From positions 186,001-250,000 of the forward strand of contig NZ_RZNJ01000004.1 in the NCBI RefSeq assembly GCF_003994485.1: a DNA stretch of 64,000 nt, in the 5' to 3' direction. A program made the translations under genes and the position numbers. Of the stretch, positions 33,346 to 42,119 are shown one piece after another. Position 1 is the first letter of the stretch; each line of letters starts with the position of its first letter. The stretch comes from Arsenicitalea aurantiaca. GTDB lineage: Bacteria; Pseudomonadota; Alphaproteobacteria; Rhizobiales; Devosiaceae. The notes beneath the pieces are model-generated. The model searched no databases, was not told the origin of the DNA, and saw nothing but the letters and a program-made list of their open reading frames with translations.

Positions 33346-34494
33346 ATGTACGATTTTGCGATAGTCGGAGCAGGCATCAGCGGCGCCGCGACGGCCCATG
33401 AACTGGCTGGCCGCGGGCACAAGGTGGTTTTGATAGACCAATATGGTCCCGCGTCAATGGCTTCGGGCTGGACGCTGGCGGGGGTGCGGCAATCGGGCCG
33501 GCACCCGGCCGAACTGCCGCTGGCGCAGGCGGCGGTGGCGCTCTGGCAGGATCTGGCCGAGCGGCTCGACGGGCCGACCCATTACCGGCAGGTGGGCAAT
33601 CTGCGCTGCGCGCGCACCGACGCAGAGGCGGAGCGCATCAAGGCCATCGTCGGTGAGCATCAGGCGCTGGGGCTCGAGATGGAGCTGGTGTCGGGCAATG
33701 CGCTGCGGGCGATGGCGCCCATGCTCTCCCCCGAGGTGATCTGCGCCTCGTTCTGCCCCACGGACGGCCATGCCGACCCCCGATCGACGGTGACGAGCTT
33801 CGTTGCGGCGGCCGAGCGGCTCGGGGCCGAAACCCGGTTCGGCCAGAAGGCGCTGGCGCTCAGGGTCGAGAACGGCAGGGTCGCGGGGATCGAGACGGAT
33901 GACGGGTTCGTTGCGGCCGGCCAGGTGGTGCTGGCCCCCGGCGTCTACGGCAATGATCTGATCGCGCCCTTCGGCTATCGCGTGCCCTTCGAGGTGATGA
34001 GCGCGACCATGATGCGTTCGGTGCCCATGCCGCACCGGGACATGCCCGTGATCGGCGTCGCCAATGGCGACACGACGCTGCGCCAGGAGGTGAACGGGGA
34101 ATATCGCATTGGCGGGGGGCATGAGGTGTGGGACGGCCAGCTCGCGCTCGACCCCTGGCCGCAGGTGCGCCCGCGCGCCAGAAGCGTTTATGAGCTCATC
34201 GAACGCTACAGTGCCCTCGTGCCTGAACTTGCCGACGTCAAGCTCGACCAGCTCTGGTGCGGGCTCATCGACCAGACCGTCGACGCGCTGCCCGTCCTCG
34301 ATATCCTCCCCGAGGCGGGCGGCGTCGTCGCGGCCATGGGCTTTTCGGGCCATGGCTTCTGCCTCGGCCCGATCACCGGGCAGATCCTCGCCGACCTTGC
34401 CGAAGGCCGGACCCCTGCCCTGCCGATCGCGCCTTTTGCCATGGACCGGTTCGGCGCCGCGGCGGACGGAACGGGTGTGGAACTGCACGGCTAG
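33346..34494 (+). CDS. FAD-dependent oxidoreductase, DAO family (paralogue 1)
   Basis: 382-residue flavoenzyme of the D-amino-acid oxidase/sarcosine oxidase/opine oxidase group. The FAD fold is FAIVGAGISGAATAHELAGR (about 4-23), followed by SMASGWTLAGVRQSGRHPAE, and the protein ends with the FAD-closing GFSGHGFCLGPITGQILADL. It is clearly paralogous to the product of 39814-40983, sharing for example MASGWTLAGVRQSGRHPAEL. ATG 33346 follows GGGACAGGGA; an earlier in-frame ATG (33316) has no ribosome site. It should oxidise an amine, amino acid or N-substituted amino acid. A strong terminator follows at 34521. Confidence 0.88.
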   Translation: MYDFAIVGAGISGAATAHELAGRGHKVVLIDQYGPASMASGWTLAGVRQSGRHPAELPLAQAAVALWQDLAERLDGPTHYRQVGNLRCARTDAEAERIKAIVGEHQALGLEMELVSGNALRAMAPMLSPEVICASFCPTDGHADPRSTVTSFVAAAERLGAETRFGQKALALRVENGRVAGIETDDGFVAAGQVVLAPGVYGNDLIAPFGYRVPFEVMSATMMRSVPMPHRDMPVIGVANGDTTLRQEVNGEYRIGGGHEVWDGQLALDPWPQVRPRARSVYELIERYSALVPELADVKLDQLWCGLIDQTVDALPVLDILPEAGGVVAAMGFSGHGFCLGPITGQILADLAEGRTPALPIAPFAMDRFGAAADGTGVELHG

Positions 34495-34520
34495 CCGAAG
34501 CGCCCCGGGAGCCCATGGAC

Positions 34521-34560
34521 AAGGGGGCGGCCAGCGCGCACTGGCCGCCCCCTTCTTTTG
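34521..34560 (+). terminator. Rho-independent terminator
   Basis: A perfect 14-base stem (34521-34534 with 34541-34554) with a 6-base loop is followed by CTTTTG on the plus strand. It ends the DAO paralogue 1 transcript, 26 bases after the stop. On the opposite strand, no T-run follows. Confidence 0.85.
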
Positions 34561-34591
34561 GAGACAGGACGGATTGGCGAAGGGGCGCGGC

Positions 34592-36388
34592 TCAGGCCCC
34601 TTCCATGACGAAATGGCCCGGGCCGACTTCGCGATAGACCGCGTCTTCGGGCTTGAAGCCGACCGACCGGATGGGGCTGCGCAGCTCTTCGGCGACCCCG
34701 TCGCGCTTGCGGGCACGCCGCTTTTCGGGATCGGCGACAGGGACAGCGGCGAGGAGCTTCTGGGTATAGGGGTGCGAGGGCGAGCCGATGACGGCGCTGC
34801 GCGGCCCGGTCTCGACGATCCGCCCCAGATGCATCACCGCGATGCGGTGGCTGATGCGCTCGACGACGGCCATGTCATGGCTGATGAAGAGGTAGGAGAG
34901 CCCCAGATCGTCCTGCAGGTCGAGCAGCAGATCGGTCACCTGCGCCTTGATCGAGACATCGAGCGCCGAAACCGCCTCGTCGGCAATGACGAGGGCCGGA
35001 TCGAGCGCGAGCGCCCGCGCGATGCAGATGCGCTGCCGCTGGCCGCCCGAGAACTCGTGCGGGAAGCGGGTGGCCGAGCCTGGGTCGAGCTCGACGCGCC
35101 GCAGGAGGCTCGCCACGCGGTCCTCCATCTCGCTGCCGCGCGCGATCTTGTGCACATGCATGGGTTCGGCGATGGCAGAGCCCACCGTCTGGCGCGGATC
35201 GAGCGAGCCATAGGGATCCTGGAAGATCATCTGGATGCGCTGGCGGATGGTGCGCAGCGCCTGTCCCTCGGCCTTGAGCACATCCTGCCCGTCGAAGCGG
35301 ACCGCGCCGGCCTCGGGCTCGACGAGCCGCAGGATCGAGCGGCCGGTGGTGGACTTGCCGCACCCCGATTCCCCGACGAGCGCGAGGGTTTCCCCGCGCC
35401 TGAGCGCAAACGAGACCCCTTCGACCGCATGCACGTTGCCGGTGTGGCGCCCGAGCATGCCGCCGCGCACCTTGAAGCGGGTGACGAGCCCATCGACCGA
35501 AAGCAGCGGCTCGGCATCGGGGGTGGGCGCGGGATCGCGCCGGGGGCTCGCCGGAATCTGCTCGGCGGGCCGGGGGCGGAAGCGGACGGGCCGGTCGGTC
35601 TCGGCCATGTCCCCGAGCCGCGGGACGGCGGCGAGCAGGTCGCGCGTATAGTCATGGGCGGGCGCTGAAAAGATCTTGCGGACCGGGCCCTGCTCGAGGA
35701 TGTCGCCATGGCGCATGACGAGCACGTCGTCGGCGATCTCGGCGACGACGCCCATGTCATGGGTGATGAAGAGCACCGCCGTGCCGGTCTCGCGCTGGAG
35801 TTCGGCGAGCAGGTCGAGGATCTCGGCCTGGATGGTGACGTCGAGCGCGGTGGTGGGTTCGTCGGCTATAAGCAGGCGCGGCTTGCATGCGAGCGCCATG
35901 GCGATCATCACCCGCTGGCGCATGCCGCCCGAGAAGGTGTGGGGATATTCGTCGTAGCGGCGGGCCGCGTCGGGGATGCGGACGCGCTCGAAAAGCCGCA
36001 GCACTTCGGCGCGCGCGGCGCTCTTTGAGAGGTCGGTATGATAGTGGAGCGCCTCGGCGACCTGCTCGCCCACCCGCAGGACCGGGTTGAGGCTGGTCAT
36101 CGGCTCCTGGAAGATCATGCCGGCCTTCTTGCCGCGCGCCTTGCGGAGCGCCTCGCCCGAGAGCGCGAGCATGTCTGTCTCCCCGAGCCTTATGGCCCCG
36201 GTGACGCGGGCCCGCTCGGGCAGGAGGCGCATGATCGACAGCGCGGTGACCGACTTGCCCGAACCCGATTCCCCCACGAGCGCGAGGGTCTTGCCCGCAT
36301 CGAGCCGGAACGAGACGCCCTTGACGACTTCGGTGCGCCCGAAGGCGACGCGGAGGTCTTCGACGAGGAGAACGGGCTCGGGGCTCAT
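34592..36388 (-). CDS. Dipeptide/oligopeptide ABC transporter ATPase, DppD-DppF fusion
   Basis: 598-residue protein with two complete nucleotide-binding domains, equal to fused DppD and DppF. Domain 1: Walker A GESGSGKS (about 37-44), signature FSGGMRQR, Walker [13 protein letters not shown]. Domain 2 (after about 290): Walker [13 protein letters not shown], signature FSGGQRQR, Walker [13 protein letters not shown]; the Walker B has DEA instead of DEP. Each domain ends with an oligopeptide-ATPase C-terminal segment ([14 protein letters not shown] and [13 protein letters not shown]). Start ATG overlaps the DppC stop (ATGA). It powers import of a peptide, opine or amino-acid derivative. Confidence 0.93.
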   Translation of the reverse strand: MSPEPVLLVEDLRVAFGRTEVVKGVSFRLDAGKTLALVGESGSGKSVTALSIMRLLPERARVTGAIRLGETDMLALSGEALRKARGKKAGMIFQEPMTSLNPVLRVGEQVAEALHYHTDLSKSAARAEVLRLFERVRIPDAARRYDEYPHTFSGGMRQRVMIAMALACKPRLLIADEPTTALDVTIQAEILDLLAELQRETGTAVLFITHDMGVVAEIADDVLVMRHGDILEQGPVRKIFSAPAHDYTRDLLAAVPRLGDMAETDRPVRFRPRPAEQIPASPRRDPAPTPDAEPLLSVDGLVTRFKVRGGMLGRHTGNVHAVEGVSFALRRGETLALVGESGCGKSTTGRSILRLVEPEAGAVRFDGQDVLKAEGQALRTIRQRIQMIFQDPYGSLDPRQTVGSAIAEPMHVHKIARGSEMEDRVASLLRRVELDPGSATRFPHEFSGGQRQRICIARALALDPALVIADEAVSALDVSIKAQVTDLLLDLQDDLGLSYLFISHDMAVVERISHRIAVMHLGRIVETGPRSAVIGSPSHPYTQKLLAAVPVADPEKRRARKRDGVAEELRSPIRSVGFKPEDAVYREVGPGHFVMEGA

Positions 36389-37290
36389 GAGGCACTCCCC
36401 AGCTTGGGATCGATGGCATCGCGCAGCCCGTCGCCGATGAGGTTGAGCGCCAGCACGAGCACGAGCACTGCAAGGCTCGGGAAGAGCGCGACCGAATAGC
36501 TGTCGAGGATGTTCTCGAACCCCTCGCGCACCATGCCGCCCCAGGTGGGGGTGGGCGGCGCGATGCCGAGCCCGATAAAGGCGAGCGAGGCCTCGGTGCG
36601 CACCGCGGTCGCCATCCAGAGCGAGGCCATGACGATGATTTCGGGGATGATGTTGGGCAGGATGTGCCGAAACATGATCCTGAGATCGGAGAACCCCAGC
36701 GCGCGGCCGGCCTGCACGAATTCGCGCTCGCGCAACGCCATCACCGGAGCCCGGGCGATGCGCGCGAAGGCGGGCACTGCGGTAAAGGCGATGGCGATGA
36801 TGATGTTGGTGACGCTGGCCCCGAGCACGGCAACGAGGATGATGCCCAGGATGAGCGCCGGAAAGGCGAGCACCACATCCATCGCCTGCATGATGACGAT
36901 ATCGATGCGGCCGCCGAAATAGCCCGCGACGAGCCCTATCAGCGAGCCCACGACCACGGCGAGCGAGATCGAGGCGATGCCGATGACGAGCGAATAGCGC
37001 GCGCCATGGAGGAGCCGGGAGAGAATGTCGCGGCCATAGTAATCGGTGCCGAGCCAGTGCGCCCAGCTCGGGCCCTGGAGCCGGTTGACGATGCTCTGCG
37101 CCACCGGGTCGTAGGGGGCGATGATCGGCGCGAGGAGGGCGAGCACGACAATGGTGACAAAGACGATGGTGCCGACGAGCGTCGTGGGATGGCCCGTGAC
37201 CGCCCGGCCCGCAAAGCGCAGCGCATTGCCGGTGACGAGAAGGAATTCATTGCGTTGCCGCGGGGCGGCGGTGGTGGCGGGCTCGCTCAT
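36385..37290 (-). CDS. Dipeptide-type ABC transporter permease DppC
   Basis: 301-residue membrane permease with an N-terminal OppC helix (about 35-55) and a BPD_transp_1 domain of five helices. Seen: GTDYYGRDILSRLLHGARYS, the hallmark before the first core helix, and the EAA loop VREREFVQAGRALGFSD-like segment (MALREREFVQAGRALG). ATG 37290 overlaps the DppB stop (ATGA). The open reading frame upstream of it, up to 38448, lies antiparallel in frame to dppB and carries only low-complexity sequence. Confidence 0.93.
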   Translation of the reverse strand: MSEPATTAAPRQRNEFLLVTGNALRFAGRAVTGHPTTLVGTIVFVTIVVLALLAPIIAPYDPVAQSIVNRLQGPSWAHWLGTDYYGRDILSRLLHGARYSLVIGIASISLAVVVGSLIGLVAGYFGGRIDIVIMQAMDVVLAFPALILGIILVAVLGASVTNIIIAIAFTAVPAFARIARAPVMALREREFVQAGRALGFSDLRIMFRHILPNIIPEIIVMASLWMATAVRTEASLAFIGLGIAPPTPTWGGMVREGFENILDSYSVALFPSLAVLVLVLALNLIGDGLRDAIDPKLGSAS

Positions 37291-38228
37291 TTGTACTGCA
37301 CCCTGGGATCGATGAAGCCATAGACGAGGTCGGTGAGGAGGTTCACGAGCACCACGATCAGCGTGTAGATGACCATCATGCCCTGCAGCATGGTGTAATC
37401 GCGCTGGTTGAGGGCGCCCACGATGAGCTTGCCGAGCCCCGGGCGGTTGAAGACGATCTCGGTGAGGACCGAATTGCCGATCAGGATGCCGAGATAGAGC
37501 CCCACCACGGTCACGACCGGAATGAGGCAGTTGCGCAGTGCGTGCCGCCAGACGACGGCGCGGGCGGGGGCGCCCTTGGCCATGGCGGTGCGCACGTAAT
37601 CCTGGCTCAGCACCTCGAGCATGGAGGAGCGCGTGACGCGGGTGACGTAGGCGGCCATGATGAGCGCGAGGTTGATGGCCGGCAGAGCAAGGTCGCGCGC
37701 CCGATCGAGGAGCGTGGTGCCCTGCCCCCCGCTGATCACCGGGAACCAGCGCAGCATGATCGAGAAGACCAGAAGCAGCACGATGCCCGAGACGAAGGCC
37801 GGCGCCGACAGCCCGAGCAGCGAGACGATGCGGGTGACGTAATCGGGGATGCGGTTGCGATTGACCGCGGCCCAGATGCCGGCGGGAAGCCCCAGCACCA
37901 CCCCCAGAACGAGCGCGACGAAGGTGAGCTCGAGCGTGTGGGGGAGGACGTTGAGGACTTCCTGGATCACCGGACGGCCCGAGACCAGGGAGGTGCCCCA
38001 ATCGCCTCTCAGGGCACCTCCCAGGAACTGCAGGTATTGCAGCCAGACGGGCTGGTCGAGGCCCATCCGTTCGCGCAGGAGGGCAATGCTCTGCGCACTC
38101 GCCTGGTCGCCCAGGATCACGAGGGTCGGGTCGCCCGGCAGGATCCTGATGACGAAGAACACCAGGGTCAGGACGGCGAACAGCGTGATGACGGCGAAGC
38201 CGAGCCGGCGCAGGACAAAGCCCAGCAT
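37287..38228 (-). CDS. Dipeptide-type ABC transporter permease DppB
   Basis: 313-residue membrane permease: an N-terminal helix (about 8-30), GDPTLVILGDQ, the DppB-type periplasmic loop with GLDQPVWLQYLQFLGGALRG, then the core with FVSGIVLLLVFS, the EAA loop (YVRTAMAKGAPARAVVWRHALRN) split here as VRTAMAKGAPARAV, and the C-terminal YGFIDPRVQYK. Its ATG overlaps the DppA stop by one base (TGATG). It pairs with DppC to form the translocation path. Confidence 0.94.
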   Translation of the reverse strand: MLGFVLRRLGFAVITLFAVLTLVFFVIRILPGDPTLVILGDQASAQSIALLRERMGLDQPVWLQYLQFLGGALRGDWGTSLVSGRPVIQEVLNVLPHTLELTFVALVLGVVLGLPAGIWAAVNRNRIPDYVTRIVSLLGLSAPAFVSGIVLLLVFSIMLRWFPVISGGQGTTLLDRARDLALPAINLALIMAAYVTRVTRSSMLEVLSQDYVRTAMAKGAPARAVVWRHALRNCLIPVVTVVGLYLGILIGNSVLTEIVFNRPGLGKLIVGALNQRDYTMLQGMMVIYTLIVVLVNLLTDLVYGFIDPRVQYK

Positions 38229-39775
38229 CAGTCAGCCAGACGCGTGGTTTCGTTGATCGAGGGCGAGAGGTTGAGCGATCCCTCCTGCGGCACGGCGAAT
38301 TCGAGACGGTTGGTCCAGGCATAGGGCTGGCCCATCTCGTACATCGGCACCGCGCAGATGGCCTCGACGATCTTGCGCTGGGCTTCCTGCCAGAGTTCGG
38401 CCTGCCGCTCGGGATCGATCTCGGTGCGGGCCGCTTCGATTTCGGCATCGGCCACGTCGCAGTGCGAGAAGTTCGTCACGGCGGTGGGCTTTTGCACGAT
38501 GCTGTCGGAATCGAAGAACTGGGTGAGGAAGATGTCGGCCACCGGCAGGCGCGAGGCGCCGTAATAGACGACCTGGGAAAGATCCTGGCGGATCTGCTCG
38601 TGGAAGGTCGGGTGGTCGACGAGCTCGAAATTGAGCCTGATGCCGGCTTCGGCGAGCTGGGCCTGCACCACTTCCATGGTGGTCAGCATGGCCGGGAGCG
38701 TCGTCTGGACGGTCCTGAGGTCGATGCCGTCGGGATAGCCGGCTTCGGCGAGGAGTTCGCGGGCCCGCTCGACATCATGCTCGAGCAGGGTCTGCGGCTC
38801 GTGCCCCAGATAGCCCGAGGGGATGACCGAAGTCGCCGGACGGGTCAGCATCTCGCCGCGGAAGGCGACGAGCTGGTCCCGATCGATGGCATGGGCGATG
38901 GCCTGGCGCACGCGGATGTCGTCGAGCGGCGGCTGGGTCATGTTGAGGTGCAGCTGGTGCAGCTCATAGGGGCCGAGGACCTGGACGGTCGTGTCGGGGA
39001 GCCCCGCCATGCGGTCGAGCCAGGACTGCTCGAAGCGACCGTTGACGATGTCCACTTCGCCCGACTGGAAGGCGAGATCGCGGCTCGAATCGGAGGCCAC
39101 GTAGCGGAAGAGGATCTCGTCGATCTCGGGGGCGCCGCGGAAATATTCGGTGTTGGCCGCAAGCCGGACGAATTGCTGGGACTGGTATTCGACGAAGGCG
39201 AAGGGCCCCGTGCCGACCGGATTGCGGCCGAAGCCGTCGCCGAGCTCGGTGCCGGCGGCCTCGCAGATGATCGCGCCGCCATTGAACGGCACGAGCAGGC
39301 CGAGCACGGTCGGGATCGGGTTCGAGAGCGTGATCTGGACGGTGTGGTCGTCCAGCGCCTCGACGGTCTCGAAGGCGGCATAGTCGGCCGAATAGCTCGA
39401 TGTTTCAGGCGAGGCGGCGCGGTTGAGCGAATAGACGACGTCGCTGGCGGTCAGCGGACCGTAATCGCCATGGCAGAGAACGTCCTGCCGGAGGGTGAAG
39501 GTCCAGACGAGCCCGTCTTCGGAGGTTTCCCAGCTTTCGGCGATGTCGGGCTCGATGGTGTCGAGCTGGAACTGGCCCGGCGCGGTGCGCACCAGCCCGT
39601 TGAACATCCAGTTGATGACGTTCTTGTCGAAGGTGGCGCTGGCGCGGTGGGGGTCGAGCGTGGCCAGATCATTGCCCGGCACGGCCACGGTCAGGGTCTG
39701 CGCCAGGGCCGGCAGGGCCGTTCCGGCGAGGAGCGCGGCCGAAACCACGCCCAGTGCAATTCGCTTCATAGTCAT
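38228..39775 (-). CDS. Dipeptide-type ABC transporter substrate-binding protein
   Basis: 515-residue periplasmic solute-binding protein of family 5 (SBP_bac_5). Signal peptide 1-26, cleaved after ALA. The conserved entry segment NDLATLDPHRASATFDKNVI and GTGPFAFVEYQSQQF are seen, as is SWETSEDGLVWTFTLRQDV, a family hallmark. Two closely spaced ATGs exist; 39775 is favoured because GGGAG stands 9 bases upstream. First gene of the dpp-like unit after the DAO paralogue 2 and RidA genes. The ligand may be an opine or modified amino acid rather than a peptide, as argued from the neighbours. Confidence 0.93.
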   Translation of the reverse strand: MTMKRIALGVVSAALLAGTALPALAQTLTVAVPGNDLATLDPHRASATFDKNVINWMFNGLVRTAPGQFQLDTIEPDIAESWETSEDGLVWTFTLRQDVLCHGDYGPLTASDVVYSLNRAASPETSSYSADYAAFETVEALDDHTVQITLSNPIPTVLGLLVPFNGGAIICEAAGTELGDGFGRNPVGTGPFAFVEYQSQQFVRLAANTEYFRGAPEIDEILFRYVASDSSRDLAFQSGEVDIVNGRFEQSWLDRMAGLPDTTVQVLGPYELHQLHLNMTQPPLDDIRVRQAIAHAIDRDQLVAFRGEMLTRPATSVIPSGYLGHEPQTLLEHDVERARELLAEAGYPDGIDLRTVQTTLPAMLTTMEVVQAQLAEAGIRLNFELVDHPTFHEQIRQDLSQVVYYGASRLPVADIFLTQFFDSDSIVQKPTAVTNFSHCDVADAEIEAARTEIDPERQAELWQEAQRKIVEAICAVPMYEMGQPYAWTNRLEFAVPQEGSLNLSPSINETTRLAD

Positions 39776-39813
39776 CGGCAAGTCTCCCTCATGCGATAGT
39801 CGATGAAACGTGG

Positions 39814-40983
39814 TCAGCCGTGAAGGGTGGCGCCCTCCAGGAAATGGCGGCTGTTGTGAAAGCGGCTGTATTGAAAGGCCTCGATCGGCAGGCGGGCCGG
39901 ACGCTCCTGGACGAGATCGCTGACGAGCTTGCCGGTGATCGGTCCGAGGCAGAAGCCATGGCCCGAAAAGCCCATGGTGACGACGAGGCCCTCGACCCCC
40001 GTGCCCGCGTCGATGACGGGCAGCGCATCGGGGGTGAGATCGATGAGGCCGGCCCAGTAGTCCTCGATCTGGGCGGTGGCGAAGGCGGGAACGACATCCC
40101 CGAAGAGCTGCACGACCTCGGCCATGCTGAGCCCGGTCGGCAGGACGCGCGGCCGCGTGCCGGCGGCGGTCTCGGTTTCGAGGAGCCCGCCATGCCAGTC
40201 CTGCAGGCCGCTCGTGACGCGGAAGCGGCCATTATATTCCTGCCGGCCGGCGCAATCGGCATTGGCGACGCCGATCACCTGGGTCAGCGTCTCCTCGAGC
40301 GGGGCCGAGCGCAGGACGGTGACCATGGGCACCTGGAGCGGCACGGTGATGCCGAGCGGCGAGAGGACCTCATTGCCGAAAATCCCGGCGGCGACGACCA
40401 CTTTGGGGGCGGGGATGGTGCCCTTGTCGGTCGTGACGCCGCTCACCCGACCATCCACCACGTCGATCGAGAACACGCGTTCCCCGAAACGCGTCTCGAC
40501 GCCGAGCCGCTCGGCGGCCCGCACAAAGCCGAGCACGGTGCTCGTGGGATCGGCGCTGCCATCGCTCGTGCAGAGCGAGGCACACAGAACGTGCTCGGCG
40601 AGCGCCGGGGCGACTTCGCGCACCTCGGCATTGGAACCAAGGAGGCTGATGTCGAGCCCGGCAGCGGCCTGGTCGAGGACGATGCCGGAGATGATCTCGG
40701 CTTCCTCGGGGGTGCGGGCGAGCCGCAGATTGCCACCGCGGCGATAATGGGTGGGGGTATCGAGTTCGTCCGACAGGGTCTGCCAGATCTCGACTGCCGC
40801 CTTGGCGAGCGGCAGCTCGGCGGGATGCCGGCCGGACTGGCGGACGCCCGCAAGCGTCCAGCCCGAGGCCATGGCCGCTGGCCCGAACCGGTCGATGAGA
40901 ACGACTTTCAGCCCCTCGCGCGCCAGTTCATAGGCGCTCGACGCCCCGCTGATGCCCGAACCGATGATGACGACGTCGGCCAT
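39814..40983 (-). CDS. FAD-dependent oxidoreductase, DAO family (paralogue 2)
   Basis: 389-residue flavoenzyme, paralogous to that of 33346-34494. FAD fold VVIIGSGISGASSAYELARE (about 4-23), SGWTLAGVRQSGRHPAE near residue 42, and GFSGHGFCLGPITGKLVSDL near the C-terminus. It is the gene just upstream of the ABC binding protein, with ridA before it, so the product of uptake should be its substrate. Oxidation would give a 2-imino acid or Schiff base and a reduced flavin; electron acceptor (oxygen or quinone) is not known. ATG 40983 is preceded by GGGGCGGAGAGACA. Confidence 0.9.
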   Translation of the reverse strand: MADVVIIGSGISGASSAYELAREGLKVVLIDRFGPAAMASGWTLAGVRQSGRHPAELPLAKAAVEIWQTLSDELDTPTHYRRGGNLRLARTPEEAEIISGIVLDQAAAGLDISLLGSNAEVREVAPALAEHVLCASLCTSDGSADPTSTVLGFVRAAERLGVETRFGERVFSIDVVDGRVSGVTTDKGTIPAPKVVVAAGIFGNEVLSPLGITVPLQVPMVTVLRSAPLEETLTQVIGVANADCAGRQEYNGRFRVTSGLQDWHGGLLETETAAGTRPRVLPTGLSMAEVVQLFGDVVPAFATAQIEDYWAGLIDLTPDALPVIDAGTGVEGLVVTMGFSGHGFCLGPITGKLVSDLVQERPARLPIEAFQYSRFHNSRHFLEGATLHG

Positions 40984-41003
40984 GATTGTCTCTCCGCCCC
41001 GGC

Positions 41004-41426
41004 CTAGACCGCGACCTTGGTTTCAATGTCGGGCGTCGCGGGATCGCGCAGATAGGCGATGAGCGCGATCTCGAGCTTCATCTCGGGATGGGGCATCGGG
41101 CCGATGGCGATGGTGTGGGCCGGATCATTGCCGCCGACACGCTCGGCGATCACTTCGAGGACGGGCTCGAGATCGGCCGGGGTCGCGACGGCGATGTGGA
41201 AGCGGACCGTATCGGAGAGCTTCGCGCCGAGGCCGCCAAGCGCACCCTCGAGATTGTCGAGCGCCTGATGGGCCTGCTTGCGTACGTCTTCGGACATCTC
41301 GCGGGTCTTGTAGTTCCGTCCGGCGGTGTTGGACGAGTAGATCCAGTTGTCCACCTTTACGAGGCGGGAAAACTTGAACATGTCCTCATATTTGCTGCCG
41401 CTCTTAACCCGTTCGACCACAGCCAT
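41004..41426 (-). CDS. RidA family protein (reactive imine deaminase)
   Basis: 140-residue RidA/YjgF/Rid protein that hydrolyses 2-imino acids to 2-oxo acids. Seen: GRNYKT...Q-type core with VDNWIYSSNTAGRN, the trimer-interface helix VRKQAHQALDNLEGAL, and the conserved C-terminal EIALIAYL (LEIALIA) where RidA carries the EIEAIA motif. The classical catalytic arginine (R105 in RidA) is not obvious here, so this may be a Rid5-7-like subgroup member with another activity. ATG 41426 follows GGAGAGG. It starts the unit with the imine-producing flavoenzyme, which is a functional match. Confidence 0.85.
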   Translation of the reverse strand: MAVVERVKSGSKYEDMFKFSRLVKVDNWIYSSNTAGRNYKTREMSEDVRKQAHQALDNLEGALGGLGAKLSDTVRFHIAVATPADLEPVLEVIAERVGGNDPAHTIAIGPMPHPEMKLEIALIAYLRDPATPDIETKVAV

Positions 41427-41546
41427 TGCAAAGCCTCTCCATATTTTAGGCACCACCCGGGGGTGACCATCATATGAGCATGTGAGACCAGACGCGCCGG
41501 GGCTGTCAATAGCTTTCCGATAATTCATATCTGGCATCATCATCTG

Positions 41547-41561
41547 TGCCGTTTATCGGCA
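41547..41561. promoter_or_regulatory. Operator-like inverted repeat upstream of ridA
   Basis: TGCCG (41547-41551) and CGGCA (41557-41561) flank TTTAT. It is the third member of the motif set seen between iclR and DAO paralogue 1, and sits 121 bases upstream of the ridA start. Confidence 0.4.
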
Positions 41562-41762
41562 TTCATTGAGCCGCCGTCGATGAAACTTTTGGCGTCAACC
41601 GGGGCGACGTTACCGCTGACGGCGCTGGATAGGCGGTTGATATTGCGGAGGGAAATGCAACCACGACCCGGGCGGCCCAAAGCGGCCATGCCGATGCGCG
41701 GGCGTGAGGCGGGTGGCGGCGCGGGGGAGGCTCGGCGATGTGGAAAAGGGCGCCGGAAATGC

Positions 41763-41787
41763 AAAAAGGGTCCTTGCGGACCCTTTG
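41763..41787 (-). terminator. Rho-independent terminator of tRNA-Gly
   Basis: On the minus strand, AAAGGGTCC pairs perfectly with GGACCCTTT across a 4-base loop (41765-41786), and the pairing arm runs into TTTTT. It lies about 27 bases beyond the 3' end of the tRNA gene. Confidence 0.85.
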
Positions 41788-41813
41788 CACCGGGATTCAG
41801 GACCCCGGTAAAT

Positions 41814-41888
41814 TGGAGCGGGCGATGAGATTCGAACTCACGACCCTAACCTTGGCAAGGTTATGCTCTACCCCTGAGCTACACCCGC
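41814..41888 (-). tRNA. tRNA-Gly (anticodon GCC)
   Basis: 75 bases including an encoded CCA. The acceptor stem GCGGGTG pairs with CGCCCGC (one G-U), the D arm is GCTC..GAGC, the anticodon loop reads TTGCCAA with GCC in the middle, and the T arm has GGTTCGAATC-type GTTCGAATC. The discriminator base is U, as usual for glycine. Confidence 0.97.
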
Positions 41889-41958
41889 GCTCCATCGGCT
41901 CTTGCGAACCGGTCGGTCGATCCCTCGGCAAATCCCTTGGCATCGCCCCGACGCGCGC

Positions 41959-41988
41959 TTATATGCCCAATCGAAGCGGGCATTGCAA
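41959..41988 (-). promoter_or_regulatory. Candidate promoter of tRNA-Gly
   Basis: On the minus strand TTGCAA (41988-41983) and ATATAA (41964-41959) are 18 bases apart, followed by a GC-rich discriminator (GCGCGCG), typical of stably expressed RNA promoters. The leader to the tRNA would be about 65 bases. Confidence 0.5.
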
Positions 41989-42119
41989 CTGGAAACTCGC
42001 AAGTTTTATCACGCAAATGCACTCTTGCCTCGCAAGGGTCGGGACGTGCAAGTGTGGACGGGGCCGGGACAGAAACCGGACCGCAGGACCGAGCCGCAAG
42101 ACCGGGAAGGGCAGCACAC

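Larger units (their letters stand above)
41427..41813. other. Intergenic region between ridA and tRNA-Gly
   Basis: No credible gene. It contains CATCATATG (41468-41476), the TGCCG-TTTAT-CGGCA inverted repeat (41547-41561) and, at its right end, the tRNA terminator. The left half serves as the promoter of ridA on the minus strand. Between about 41565 and 41760 I see nothing. Confidence 0.7.

Noticed and set aside
37291-38448. Long N-terminal extension in front of DppC
   Set aside because: The extension is antiparallel-free read-through in a second frame of dppB. The permease starts at 37290 with the usual N-terminus and the ATGA overlap.
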